A stretch of 64,000 nucleotides of DNA from Spirochaetes bacterium GWB1_60_80 (lineage in GTDB: Bacteria > Spirochaetota > Spirochaetia > Treponematales > UBA12059). The first letter of the stretch is position 1. Each line of letters starts with the position of its first letter. A program made the translations under genes and the position numbers. Positions 27,901 through 35,462 of the stretch are shown here, piece after piece. Under the pieces are notes generated by a model. That model was not told the DNA's origin and searched no databases. It was given only the letters and a program-made list of their open reading frames with translations. Location of the stretch: the NCBI GenBank assembly GCA_001829185.1, contig MIAR01000053.1:1-64000 (forward strand). Reading direction: 5' to 3'.

Positions 27901-28007
27901 GTGAGAGCGGCGTCGCTGCTACGAACCCGCTCGCTCATACCCCACACTGGCAGTACCATGAGGAAAATAGCCATGAGGAGCGCCAGTCGGCGGGCTGTTT
28001 TATGCAT
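24957..28007 (-). CDS. Large exported TPR/coiled-coil-like protein
   Basis: A 1016-residue protein with a signal peptide (MHKTARRLALLMAIFLMV, ending near VWG). The N-terminus holds a TPR-like pair (ALTQAEDLIEAQQYDDAILLL). A long Ala/Leu/Glu-rich helical region fills most of the protein. Near residue 670 there is a charged segment (LAREQRRLAESAKLEAERRL), then further TPR-like helices (GSALYRQGEFVQAERSLLQAK, then AIVWLDQALTLNPGFAEAKQL). ATG 28007 is preferred over the open frame from 28046 because a GAAGGGA site and a typical signal peptide follow. It is first in a two-gene operon with the giant phosphatase and divergent from the UPF0164 gene. I infer a periplasmic scaffold; no enzyme motif is visible. 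Confidence 0.82.
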   Translation of the reverse strand: MHKTARRLALLMAIFLMVLPVWGMSERVRSSDAALTQAEDLIEAQQYDDAILLLTQFIKDYPERFGDAQRLLQDIIQRRMAFNVQAAALLDAIDNNATDQELHIALIRQLESFERNPDNPALLAFINETRYKAVFTYNNAEFSAIMQNGQRLIDELRYAEAAALYATGYDLYWEELERGDYDPGLVAAARDSVSGVRAAVTGFGPRAEAMASAFAAVTSAYQDYGSGQPAPDLATAQAMAREYAALRGRVSDYGWLFAEQYRWFRTTYQTENDDFFQAFAFRLTLGEPAAGQLQGVVGAMDAHWAAILGATKAALDERLATLFEAGLGAYGQAQWATVADSMVAAATLAASGLDLVSLWSLLLPNELVARTTDWGRVILESKGRDYANLAHLVGLAVAWADLARLVQSQAAVDLAFQQAAAIDDLSLEQRLADYVSYRGQISEVRQAILELRAVSAARAEWLAGVVTAGYGEELSTQRQGRYDGQLASAIGLAESAMVRIAAAEAEKTWQRYNERFLAIQGQLALAETNLAGLPASEDASSTVIYRYPALTLEGVGQADSLLRQLNAEIVAFIARYRADADFIATAPALSIWLGRGSELSAQATTALAEGARLAGLAREQRRLAESAKLEAERRLQESRTALRAGNFELARERLERSSERYTVSLSHEQDAALRETSARLLQELQATIRDAENRVVVAETRRLLDAGSALYRQGEFVQAERSLLQAKARYAITNIEPNGEVEYWLALVQNALAVESGRDIPQTAPLYPEMSQLLSNARQLYEEGSRLMAARDTVAANRAFVRAKDYIARVQLIFPLNEDAGTLLLHIQRLADPTVFSRQVAAMLTEARTNIRAGVDLREIRNRLKNIEAVEPNFPGLQSLIVEVEIALGLRDRPPDPAALALARERYQAALRVWNARNATQFAVAIVWLDQALTLNPGFAEAKQLKDSINYVIGGQMLLVLSAEAESLYADAVRLFTGGEYLAARGRLNRIYTIFASARQVQKVIDLDTRLTALGY

Positions 28008-28089
28008 GCATCCCTTCCCGATTATTGTCGGCCAAGTGGCGCACAAAGCTGAATTCGCACTTTCCGATTCACGGGCCCTCTGTTTTCAG

Positions 28090-28131
28090 CAACTATATAA
28101 TAGAAAATATCTCTTTTATACTGTATATTCC
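28090..28131. promoter_or_regulatory. AT-rich divergent promoter island
   Basis: In otherwise GC-rich DNA this stretch holds TATAAT (28096-28101) and TATACT (28117-28122) on the plus strand and TATATA on the minus strand. It is placed to serve the UPF0164 gene to the right and the TPR/phosphatase operon to the left. No clear -35 boxes stand out. Confidence 0.45.
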
Positions 28132-28139
28132 AGAGTAGC

Positions 28140-29405
28140 ATGCGCAACCGTTTCATGGTAATCCTGCTACTGGCCTTCTTGGCCCTAGGCAGGGCAACCG
28201 GGCAGCAGTTTCAAATCTCATCGGTCTACGAAACCATCGTCAATCTGTTCCTGTTCGACCCCGACCCCAACAAGGGCTTATCCGTCTTCCTGTCCAGCCG
28301 CATCCCGATGGGCGGCATCGCCGAAAGCATGGGCACGGCCTACACGGCGGTCTGCCTGGACGCCTCCTTCCTGGAAAGCAACCCCGCCGGCAGCGCGGTG
28401 CTACCCAATACCGAGTTGGCCCTCTACCACAACAACTGGATAGCCGACACGCGCATCGAAGGCATCGTCTACACCAGCCGCTTCGGCAGCCTGGGCCTGG
28501 GCATCGGGGGCAAGTGGCTCTACCTGCCCTTTACCGAATACGACCACATGGGCCTGCGCGTTACCACCGGCTACTATTCGGAGATGCTGGCCATCGCCAA
28601 TGCCTCCTGGCACCTGATCCCCGGCTACTATTTTTACGGTATCGTGATAGGCGCCAACGTCAAGCTGGCCTACCGCTCGGTGCCCGACTACGGCGACGAG
28701 AACGGCGTCCTCATCGAAGGCTCCGGCGCCGACCAGTCGGCTCTGGCCGTCATGCTGGACGCCGGCTTTCTGACCCGCTTCGACCTCTTTAAATTTTACT
28801 CGTCGCGCGAGCAGAACTTCTCGGTCGGCTTGAGCCTGTCCAACCTGGGCTTGCCCAGCCTGGGCGAGCCGATGCCCAGCGAGATTACCATGGGTCTGGC
28901 CTGGTCGCCCTTGCGTCCGCTGCTTTTTTCGTTTGATATCACCCAGCCCTTTAACCTAGTTGACCTGACCCAGAGCGAAGATCTCTATTTCGGCTTTGGC
29001 TACAGCATGCAGCTGACCGATTTCTGGGACCTGCAGGCCGGCCTGCTTTTCAAGGGCGGGCCGCGCTTCACCCTCGGCTCCAGCATCGCCGTCAACCCGC
29101 TGGTGTTGGTCGTCAACTATACCCTAGACCTGACCACCCTACCGGCGCCGCTTAACCGCCTGAGCCTGGAACTGCGTTTCGACATGGGCGACTCCGGCCG
29201 ACGAGACATCATGCAACAGGTGGACAATCTGTACATCCTCGGCTTGGAGGCTTACGCCAGCGGCGACATTGAGCAAGCCATTGCCTTTTGGCAGGAAGCG
29301 CTGGACTTGAATCCCTACTTTGACCCGGCGCGCGAGGGCATCGACATGGCCAACGCCACTCTTGACCTGCAACGCCGCGTGCAGGATCGTAATCTGGATA
29401 ATTGA
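28140..29405 (+). CDS. UPF0164 (FadL-like) outer-membrane protein with C-terminal TPR
   Basis: A 421-residue protein with a signal peptide (to about ATGQ) and many alternating amphipathic strands, as in outer-membrane beta-barrels. The conserved UPF0164 opening is clear (GLSVFLSSRIPMGGIAESMG, then LESNPAGSAVLPNTELALYH). In Treponema pallidum this family (TP0548, TP0856, TP0858 and others) is regarded as FadL-like, with a suggested role in uptake of long-chain fatty acids. The last 60 residues form a TPR-like helix pair (ALGLEAYASGDIEQAIAFWQ type), unusual for FadL. It starts a plus-strand run that includes an acyl-CoA ligase two genes on, which fits fatty acid uptake and activation. Confidence 0.88.
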   Translation: MRNRFMVILLLAFLALGRATGQQFQISSVYETIVNLFLFDPDPNKGLSVFLSSRIPMGGIAESMGTAYTAVCLDASFLESNPAGSAVLPNTELALYHNNWIADTRIEGIVYTSRFGSLGLGIGGKWLYLPFTEYDHMGLRVTTGYYSEMLAIANASWHLIPGYYFYGIVIGANVKLAYRSVPDYGDENGVLIEGSGADQSALAVMLDAGFLTRFDLFKFYSSREQNFSVGLSLSNLGLPSLGEPMPSEITMGLAWSPLRPLLFSFDITQPFNLVDLTQSEDLYFGFGYSMQLTDFWDLQAGLLFKGGPRFTLGSSIAVNPLVLVVNYTLDLTTLPAPLNRLSLELRFDMGDSGRRDIMQQVDNLYILGLEAYASGDIEQAIAFWQEALDLNPYFDPAREGIDMANATLDLQRRVQDRNLDN

Positions 29406-29416
29406 GGTAATCGAGC

Positions 29417-30010
29417 ATGCCGACACTGTACTACATCCTGTCCTTCCTCTCGTTCGCGGTCAACGCTTACCTTATCCTGTGCGTGGTGCGCATCTTTCTG
29501 ACCTGGGTGCCGGGCCTGACGCCCAACCCGGCCACCGCCTTCATCATCGCCCTGACCGACCCCTTCCTGAACCTGTTCCGCGGCATCAAGTTCCTGCGCT
29601 CCGGCAACATGGACTTCTCGTCCCTGGCTGCCTTCGCCGTCCTGGCCGCCCTGAGCCGCGGCTTGATTATGGCTGGCTCCGGCCAGCTGACCTTGGGCAG
29701 CAGCCTGCTGATAATCCTGGAAATGATTATCAGCCCGATCAGCTTCCTGCTCAGTTTCTTCGCGCTGCTCTTCCTAGCCCGCCTGTTAGCCTACCTGTTT
29801 AAATGGAACAGCCTGCATCCGGTTTGGCTGGCTATCGACGCCCTCATCAACCCGCTCTTGTTCCGCCTGAAGCGCTTCTTCTTTCGCAACCGCATCGTTC
29901 ACTACCAGTTTGGGCTGATTGTCGGGCTGCTTGTACTCGGCGGCCTGCGCGTGGTATTAAGTGTCTTGTTGCTGCTGCTGAACAGCGCCATCCGCGGCCT
30001 GCTGGGCTGA
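29417..30010 (+). CDS. YggT family membrane protein
   Basis: A 197-residue inner-membrane protein with two YggT modules in tandem. The first carries LCVVRIFLTWVPGLTPNP then TDPFLNLFRGI. The second carries LAYLFKWNSLHPVWLAIDALINPLLF. Family members are linked to cell division and osmotic or heat-shock tolerance, but the mechanism is unknown. Four or more membrane segments are expected. It lies 11 bp after the UPF0164 stop and is probably co-transcribed with it. Confidence 0.88.
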   Translation: MPTLYYILSFLSFAVNAYLILCVVRIFLTWVPGLTPNPATAFIIALTDPFLNLFRGIKFLRSGNMDFSSLAAFAVLAALSRGLIMAGSGQLTLGSSLLIILEMIISPISFLLSFFALLFLARLLAYLFKWNSLHPVWLAIDALINPLLFRLKRFFFRNRIVHYQFGLIVGLLVLGGLRVVLSVLLLLLNSAIRGLLG

Positions 30011-30109
30011 AGCCGCCAACCGGCACGGACGGTTTGAACGCCACCCGGCCAAACGCTCAGGCGCGCAGCCTGGCGCGCTTGAAAACGTGCATAATGACTA
30101 CGCATACCG

Positions 30110-30115
30110 TATAAT
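30110..30115 (+). promoter_or_regulatory. Possible -10 box upstream of the YhbY gene
   Basis: A perfect TATAAT lies 20 bases before the YhbY start, without a good -35. A GC-rich inverted repeat (AGCGCGC-type, around 30059-30080) precedes it and might end the yggT message. The 124-bp gap 30011-30134 holds no gene. Confidence 0.35.
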
Positions 30116-30134
30116 GGGACAAGGAGTAGGCTAC

Positions 30135-30428
30135 ATGCTGACATCTAAACAACGGGCCGAGCTGGCCGCATTGGCGTCCACCCTCAAGCCGATCGTCTTT
30201 CTCGGCAAGGCCGGCGCCGACGAGGGCGTGGCCGCCGCGCTCGACAAGGCCTTAGCCGACCACGAACTGGTCAAGCTGCGCTTCATCGGCTTCAAGGACG
30301 AGCGGCGCGAACTGGCCGCCAAGCTCGGCGAGTCCAGCCGGTCCGAACTGGTGCGCCTGATCGGCAACGTCGCCATCTATTTCCGCCGCCATCCCGACCC
30401 GGCCAAGCAGTCAATCAAGCTGACCTGA
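30135..30428 (+). CDS. YhbY/CRM-domain RNA-binding protein
   Basis: A 97-residue protein that is essentially a single CRM domain, binding pre-50S ribosomal subunits in the bacteria studied. Family features are the start LTSKQRAELAALASTLKPIVFLGKAG, the helix with ALDKALADHELVKLRF and the late LVRLIGNVAIYFRRHPD. AAGGAG at 30121-30126 sets the ATG at 30135. It sits alone between a membrane protein and an acyl-CoA ligase. Confidence 0.93.
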   Translation: MLTSKQRAELAALASTLKPIVFLGKAGADEGVAAALDKALADHELVKLRFIGFKDERRELAAKLGESSRSELVRLIGNVAIYFRRHPDPAKQSIKLT

Positions 30429-30487
30429 ATCGAGTTTGAAGGCTAGCTAGCGCCGCAGAGCGTCAGACCGCTGATAAGGAGTGAACA

Positions 30488-32191
30488 ATGAGCAAACAGC
30501 CCTGGAGTTTCCTCGATGATTATCGTGGCAGTGCCTTTGAAGGTGAATGGCCCACCCTGGTCGAAATGTTCCGTATCACCGCCAGCCGCTTTCCGGACAG
30601 CCCCTGTTTCACCATCTACGCGCCGGATCGCGTCAGCCTGAGCTTCAGCCAGGCGCTGGCGGCCATCGACCAAGTGGCGGCCTTCATGGCCGCCAACGGC
30701 ATCGCCCACGGCGACCGGGTAGCGGTCAGCGGCAAGAACTCGTCAGAGTGGGCCATCGCCTACCTGGCGGTGCTCTTCTCAGGCGGCATCGTCGTGCCGA
30801 TCGACTACCAGCTTAAAAACGACGAAATAGCCAACATCCTGCGGGCCGCCGAGGCCAAGGCTCTGTTCATCGACGAGGAAAAATACGACGCCTTCCAGCC
30901 AGACGGACACAAGCTGCTGGCCCGCTGGTCGCTCTCCAACAAAAAGGACGGCTACCTCTACGGCCTCAAGGCCACCGGTACGCCGGCCATCAAGCCGCCG
31001 CGCGAAGACGAGACGGCCGCCATCCTGTTCACCTCCGGCACCACCGGAACTCCCAAGGGCGTCATGCTGACCCATGCCAACTTCCTGGCCGACTGCTTCC
31101 TGGCCCAGGCCAACCTGAGCATCTACCACGAGGATACCTTCTACGCCCTCCTACCCCTGCACCATTCCTACTGCATGCTGGCGGTCTTCATCGAGGCCTT
31201 GTCGGTCGGCGCCGAGGTGGTTTTCGGCCAGAAACTGGTTACCTCGGCCATCCTGCACGACCTCAAGGCGGCCAAAGTGACGATGTTCCTCGGCGTACCC
31301 TTGCTGTTCAACAAGGTGCTGACCGGCATCATGCGCGGCGTCCGCGCCAAGGGTCCTTTTGTCTACGGCCTGATCCGATCCCTGATGGCCGTCTCGGGCT
31401 TCATCAAAAAAGTCTTCAAGGCCAATCCCGGCAAGAAGCTGTTCGGCTCGGTGCTGGACAAGGCCAGCCTGCGCTCCATCCGCATCTGCATCTCCGGCGG
31501 CGGACCGCTGGCGCCCAGCGTCTTTAAGCAGTACAACCAGCTGGGCATCGACTTCGTGCAGGGCTATGGCCTGACCGAAACCAGCCCCATCCTGGCCCTC
31601 AACCCGACCCATGCCTACAAGGAAACCAGCGTCGGCAAGATGCTGCCGCATGTCGAGACGCGCATCGACGAACCGGATGGCGAGGGCCGTGGCGAGATCG
31701 TGGTGCGCGGACCGATGGTCATGCAAGGCTATTACCAGAATCCAGAAGCCACCGCCGAGGTCCTAGACAAGGACGGCTGGCTGCACACCGGCGACGTCGG
31801 CTACCTGGACCAAGACAACTACCTCTACCTGACCGGACGGGCCAAGAATCTGATCGTCACCGCCGGCGGCAAGAACGTCTACCCGGAAGAGATCGAGAAC
31901 GCCTTCCAACTGCGCGGCGAGGTTGACCAGATCATGGTGCGTGGCTACCGCGCCGCCAAGGACAGCCAGGCCGAAGACATCGAGGCCCTGATCTTCCCGA
32001 GCGCCGATTTCTTCGCCACCCAGACCAATGGCCAACCGGCCGACAAGATTGAGGTCGAGCGCCAGGTTCGCGCCGCGGTCGACGCCGTTAACGCCGAGCT
32101 GCTGCCCTACCAGCGCATCCTCAAGCTAACGGTCCTGGACGAGCCACTGGAAATGACCACGACCAAGAAAATCAAGCGCCATGTTTTGTAA
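30488..32191 (+). CDS. Long-chain acyl-CoA synthetase (AMP-forming)
   Basis: A 567-residue adenylating enzyme that should convert a fatty acid, ATP and CoA to acyl-CoA, AMP and pyrophosphate. The AMP-binding P-loop LFTSGTTGTPKG is near residue 178 and GYGLTETSP near 358. The hinge region around GWLHTGDVGYLDQD lies near 435 and the catalytic Lys segment TTTKKIKRHVL is at the C-terminus. A GGAG-type site precedes the ATG. It lies 6 bp before the ygiQ-like gene and two genes after the FadL-like porin. The exact chain length preference cannot be read. Confidence 0.9.
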   Translation: MSKQPWSFLDDYRGSAFEGEWPTLVEMFRITASRFPDSPCFTIYAPDRVSLSFSQALAAIDQVAAFMAANGIAHGDRVAVSGKNSSEWAIAYLAVLFSGGIVVPIDYQLKNDEIANILRAAEAKALFIDEEKYDAFQPDGHKLLARWSLSNKKDGYLYGLKATGTPAIKPPREDETAAILFTSGTTGTPKGVMLTHANFLADCFLAQANLSIYHEDTFYALLPLHHSYCMLAVFIEALSVGAEVVFGQKLVTSAILHDLKAAKVTMFLGVPLLFNKVLTGIMRGVRAKGPFVYGLIRSLMAVSGFIKKVFKANPGKKLFGSVLDKASLRSIRICISGGGPLAPSVFKQYNQLGIDFVQGYGLTETSPILALNPTHAYKETSVGKMLPHVETRIDEPDGEGRGEIVVRGPMVMQGYYQNPEATAEVLDKDGWLHTGDVGYLDQDNYLYLTGRAKNLIVTAGGKNVYPEEIENAFQLRGEVDQIMVRGYRAAKDSQAEDIEALIFPSADFFATQTNGQPADKIEVERQVRAAVDAVNAELLPYQRILKLTVLDEPLEMTTTKKIKRHVL

Positions 32192-32197
32192 CGCCTG

Positions 32198-34084
32198 ATG
32201 GCTTTCCTGCCCACCACGGCCGCCGAGCTCCGCTCCATCAAGGCTGACGGCCTGGACTTTGTGCTGATCAGCGGTGACGCCTATGTCGACCACCCATCGT
32301 TCGGCGCCGCCCTGGTTGGCCGCTGGCTACAGAGCCTTAGCTACACGGTCGGCATCATCGCCCGGCCCGACCCGGATGATGTGGCTGCCTTCCGGGCCTT
32401 GGGCCGGCCGCGCCTGGCCTGGCTGGTCAGCGGCGGCAACCTCGACTCGATGGTCTGCAAGTACACCGCCAACCACAAGCTGCGCTCCGACGACGGCTAC
32501 GCGCCAGGCGGCGACCCGCGCCTCTGCCGGGCGGCCGACGGCAGCCTGCACCAGTACCTACTCAATGGCCAGGGTACATCAGCCCGGCCCGACCGGGCGG
32601 TCATCGCTTACAGCGCCAAGTGCCGCGAAGCCTTCAAGGGCGTGCCAGTGATCATCGGCGGGCTGGAAGCTTCGCTGCGCCGCCTGTCGCATTACGATTA
32701 CCTGTCCGATACCGTGCGCAAGCCCATTCTGCTGGACGCCAAGGCCGACCTGCTGGTCTACGGCATGGCCGAGCGGCCGCTGGCCGAAATCGCCCGCCGC
32801 CTGCGCGCGGCCGTCGCGGCCAGCGGCGCTGGCAGTAGCCCGAAACCGCCGGCCGAACTGGTGGCCGGCCTGCGCGGCATCCCGGGCACGGTCTGGCGCT
32901 GCAGCCGGCGCGAAGACCTGCCGGCCGACGCGCTCGAGCTGCCCGACCACAGCGCGGCCGCGGCCGACCGCCTGGTCTTCGCCGCCAGCTTCGCCACCCA
33001 ATACCGCAACGCCGACCCGGGCACGGCTAAGGTTCTGGTCGAAGCCGCCGCCGGCCAGTTCGCGGTTCAGGAAATCCCGGCTTCTCCGCTCAGCCAAGCC
33101 GAGCTGGACGCCGTCTACGCCTTGCCTTTTGAACGCAAGGCCCACCCGGCCTATAAGCTACATGGCGGCGTACCCGCGCTTGAAGAAATCCTGTTCTCCA
33201 TCACCATCAATCGCGGCTGCTATGGCGCTTGCGCCTTCTGCGCCCTGGCCTTTCACCAGGGCCGCATCGTCTCCAGCCGCTCCAAGGCCTCCATCGTCGG
33301 CGAGGCCGCCGCCTTGAGCCGCTTGCCCGCCTTCAAGGGCTACATCCACGACATCGGCGGCCCGACCGCCAATTTCCGCGGCCCGGCCTGCGACCGCCAG
33401 GAAGCCGGCTCGGCCTGCACCGATCGGCGCTGCCTGACGCCGGAAGCCTGCCCGCGGCTGCGCGTCGACCACCGTCCCTATCTGGATATCCTGCGCGCCG
33501 TGCGCAAGCTACCCGGCATCAAAAAGGTGTTTATCCGCTCCGGCATCCGCTTCGATTATCTGCTGCTGGACAAGGACGGCCAGTTCCTGCGTGAGCTGGC
33601 CGAGCACCACACCTCGGGCCAGCTCAAGGTAGCACCCGAGCACGTCTCCGATAAAGTCCTGAAGCTGATGGGAAAGCCGCCGCACCGGGTGTACGAAGAA
33701 TTCGCCAGGCGCTGGTCGGCCGTCAACCGCGAGCTGGAACTGAAGCAGTACGCGCTGCCCTACTTCATCGCCAGCCACCCCGGCAGCGGCCTGGCCGAGG
33801 CCATCGAGCTGGCCGAGTACCTGCGCGACGCCGGCTTCACGCCCGACCAGGTCCAGGATTTCTACCCGACGCCCGGCACGCTGGCCAGCGCCATGTACCA
33901 CGCCGGCATCGATCCGCTGACCACAGAGCCCGTCTACGTGGCCAAAGGCGCCCGCGAGCGCGCCATGCAGCGGGCCCTGCTCCAGTACGACCGGCCGGAC
34001 AACCGCCAACTGGTACGCGAAGCCTTGATCTTGGCCGGACGCGCCGACCTGATCGGCAATGGGCCGAAGTGCTTAGTGCGCTGA
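32198..34084 (+). CDS. YgiQ family radical SAM protein
   Basis: A 628-residue iron-sulfur protein of the YgiQ (UPF0313) family. The cluster motif CYGACAFC begins near residue 341, preceded by ITINRG. The conserved N-terminal part (SGDAYVDHPSFGAAL, SGGNLDSMVCKYTANH) and the late PGTLASAMYHAG motif are all present. The reaction is not known, though radical SAM chemistry on S-adenosylmethionine is expected. The length is normal for the family. It follows the acyl-CoA ligase by 6 bp and is translationally close to it. Confidence 0.93.
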   Translation: MAFLPTTAAELRSIKADGLDFVLISGDAYVDHPSFGAALVGRWLQSLSYTVGIIARPDPDDVAAFRALGRPRLAWLVSGGNLDSMVCKYTANHKLRSDDGYAPGGDPRLCRAADGSLHQYLLNGQGTSARPDRAVIAYSAKCREAFKGVPVIIGGLEASLRRLSHYDYLSDTVRKPILLDAKADLLVYGMAERPLAEIARRLRAAVAASGAGSSPKPPAELVAGLRGIPGTVWRCSRREDLPADALELPDHSAAAADRLVFAASFATQYRNADPGTAKVLVEAAAGQFAVQEIPASPLSQAELDAVYALPFERKAHPAYKLHGGVPALEEILFSITINRGCYGACAFCALAFHQGRIVSSRSKASIVGEAAALSRLPAFKGYIHDIGGPTANFRGPACDRQEAGSACTDRRCLTPEACPRLRVDHRPYLDILRAVRKLPGIKKVFIRSGIRFDYLLLDKDGQFLRELAEHHTSGQLKVAPEHVSDKVLKLMGKPPHRVYEEFARRWSAVNRELELKQYALPYFIASHPGSGLAEAIELAEYLRDAGFTPDQVQDFYPTPGTLASAMYHAGIDPLTTEPVYVAKGARERAMQRALLQYDRPDNRQLVREALILAGRADLIGNGPKCLVR

Positions 34085-34155
34085 AGTGTGCGATCCGGTC
34101 AACGGCTTGCCTGAAGTCGGTCACGCGCCGTATGCTGAGCCGGACGGAGGCCATC

Positions 34156-35370
34156 ATGGAGCGTCGACTCGCCGAATTCCTGGAACTCGAAGCCCTGGCC
34201 GCGCGGCAGGGAACCATCCCGCCCGGCCGCCTGCAGTTTACCTTCGAGGCCTTCCTGGATGGCTACTGGGCCGACCGCTCCAATCCGGACCTGGTTGACG
34301 CCGACCTAGCCGGCTTGTCCGCCCTGCACCACTACCTGATCGGGCAGGTGGCGATGCGACTGGCAGCCGAGGAGTCGGCCGAAGCGGCGGCGGCTTTCCA
34401 GACCGGCCGCGCGGTTCCCAGCCTGTTGGCCGATCTACCGCACGGCGCCGGCGCCCTGGGCATGCGCTGCCTCAAGTCGACCCGCTACTTCATCGTCGGC
34501 GATCTCCATGCCGACGACGACGCCCTGCAACTGGTACTGCAGGTGAGTGATTTCTGGGAGCGGCAAGCCAAGAGCGAAGACTTCGTCATCGTCTGCCTGG
34601 GCGACTACGTGGACTGCGGCCATCAACACCTCAAAACGCTGGAGCGGCTGCTGGCTCTCAAGACGCTGTTTCCGACCCGTTTCTGCCTGCTGCGCGGCAA
34701 CCACGACGGCGGCCGCATCCTGGCCGACGGCAGCGTCCAGCCACCTTACCGCATCCCGGCCACCGACGATCCGCTGGATTACTTTCCGCCGTATATGCAA
34801 GCCCTGGCCGCCGGAAACCCAAGCCTCGACCCGGGCTTATTAGCCGCCTGGCTGAATCTCTTCGACTGCCTGCCCTACATCGCCTGGTTGGAGGCCGGCG
34901 GCCAGGCCTGGCAATGCGTCCACGGCGGTCTGCCCCGCCCCGGACGCGGTCAATCATTGGCTGATGGCGGCCAACTGAAAACACACTGGGACCATCTGGA
35001 CAGCCTGGCCGACATCACCATGCATGGCCAGCCGGACAATGCCGGCGCCAGCATCCGCGAAAACCTGATCTGGAGCGACCCCTGCCGGGATGACGATGAC
35101 CTGCGCCTCCAATCGCGCCGCTTCGGCTTTTCCGCCGCCCACTTTGACAGCTGGTGCGCCGCCTTCGGCCTGGCCGGCATCTTCCGGGGCCATGAGGTGG
35201 CCGAAAACGGCGTCGAGGAACACTTTGGCGGCCGCCTGCTGACCGTTTTCTCGTCTGGCTCCACCGCCGACAGCCACTATAGCTGGGTAAAACCGGCCAT
35301 CGTCGAGCTAAGCGGCGACGGTCAGCGGCGCATCCTGCCCTTGCGTCCCGAAGCGGCGAAAGTCCTGTAA
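34156..35370 (+). CDS. PPP-like calcineurin-fold Ser/Thr phosphatase
   Basis: A 404-residue metallophosphoesterase with all main PPP signatures. They are GDLHAD (about residue 115), GDYVDCG (148), LRGNHDGG (180), VHGGLP (255) and FRGHE (344). These residues bind two metal ions. The GDYVDCG has Cys where PP1/PP2A have Arg, so phosphoprotein activity may differ. The first 110 residues are helical and unassigned. GGAGG at 34146-34150 sets the ATG although the frame is open from 34069. It follows ygiQ by 71 bp. Substrate unknown. Confidence 0.85.
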   Translation: MERRLAEFLELEALAARQGTIPPGRLQFTFEAFLDGYWADRSNPDLVDADLAGLSALHHYLIGQVAMRLAAEESAEAAAAFQTGRAVPSLLADLPHGAGALGMRCLKSTRYFIVGDLHADDDALQLVLQVSDFWERQAKSEDFVIVCLGDYVDCGHQHLKTLERLLALKTLFPTRFCLLRGNHDGGRILADGSVQPPYRIPATDDPLDYFPPYMQALAAGNPSLDPGLLAAWLNLFDCLPYIAWLEAGGQAWQCVHGGLPRPGRGQSLADGGQLKTHWDHLDSLADITMHGQPDNAGASIRENLIWSDPCRDDDDLRLQSRRFGFSAAHFDSWCAAFGLAGIFRGHEVAENGVEEHFGGRLLTVFSSGSTADSHYSWVKPAIVELSGDGQRRILPLRPEAAKVL

Positions 35371-35395
35371 AGCCGTCTGCCCCCACCTCCACGCT

Positions 35396-35412
35396 ATACC
35401 CCCTCCGGGTAC
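35396..35412. promoter_or_regulatory. CsoR operator, distal imperfect site
   Basis: ATACCCCC followed by three bases and GGGTAC resembles the ATACCCCC-N-GGGGGTAT palindrome bound by CsoR copper repressors. It sits just upstream of the -35 box of the copper operon. Confidence 0.7.
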
Positions 35413-35440
35413 TTGACGTCAGCCTGTCGGTTTCTATATT
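35413..35440 (+). promoter_or_regulatory. Promoter of the copper operon
   Basis: TTGACG (35413-35418) and TATATT (35435-35440) have a 16-bp spacer. CsoR-like palindromes abut it on both sides, so binding of apo-CsoR should block polymerase. Confidence 0.7.
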
Positions 35441-35457
35441 ATACCCCCAGGGGGTAT
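35441..35457. promoter_or_regulatory. CsoR operator, perfect palindrome
   Basis: ATACCCCC-A-GGGGGTAT is a perfect 17-bp CsoR-type palindrome immediately after the -10 box and ending 5 bases before the first ATG of the operon. Its G-run (35449-35454) is the only Shine-Dalgarno-like sequence for that gene, so one half-site seems to serve as both operator and ribosome-binding site. Confidence 0.85.
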
Positions 35458-35462
35458 TTAGA

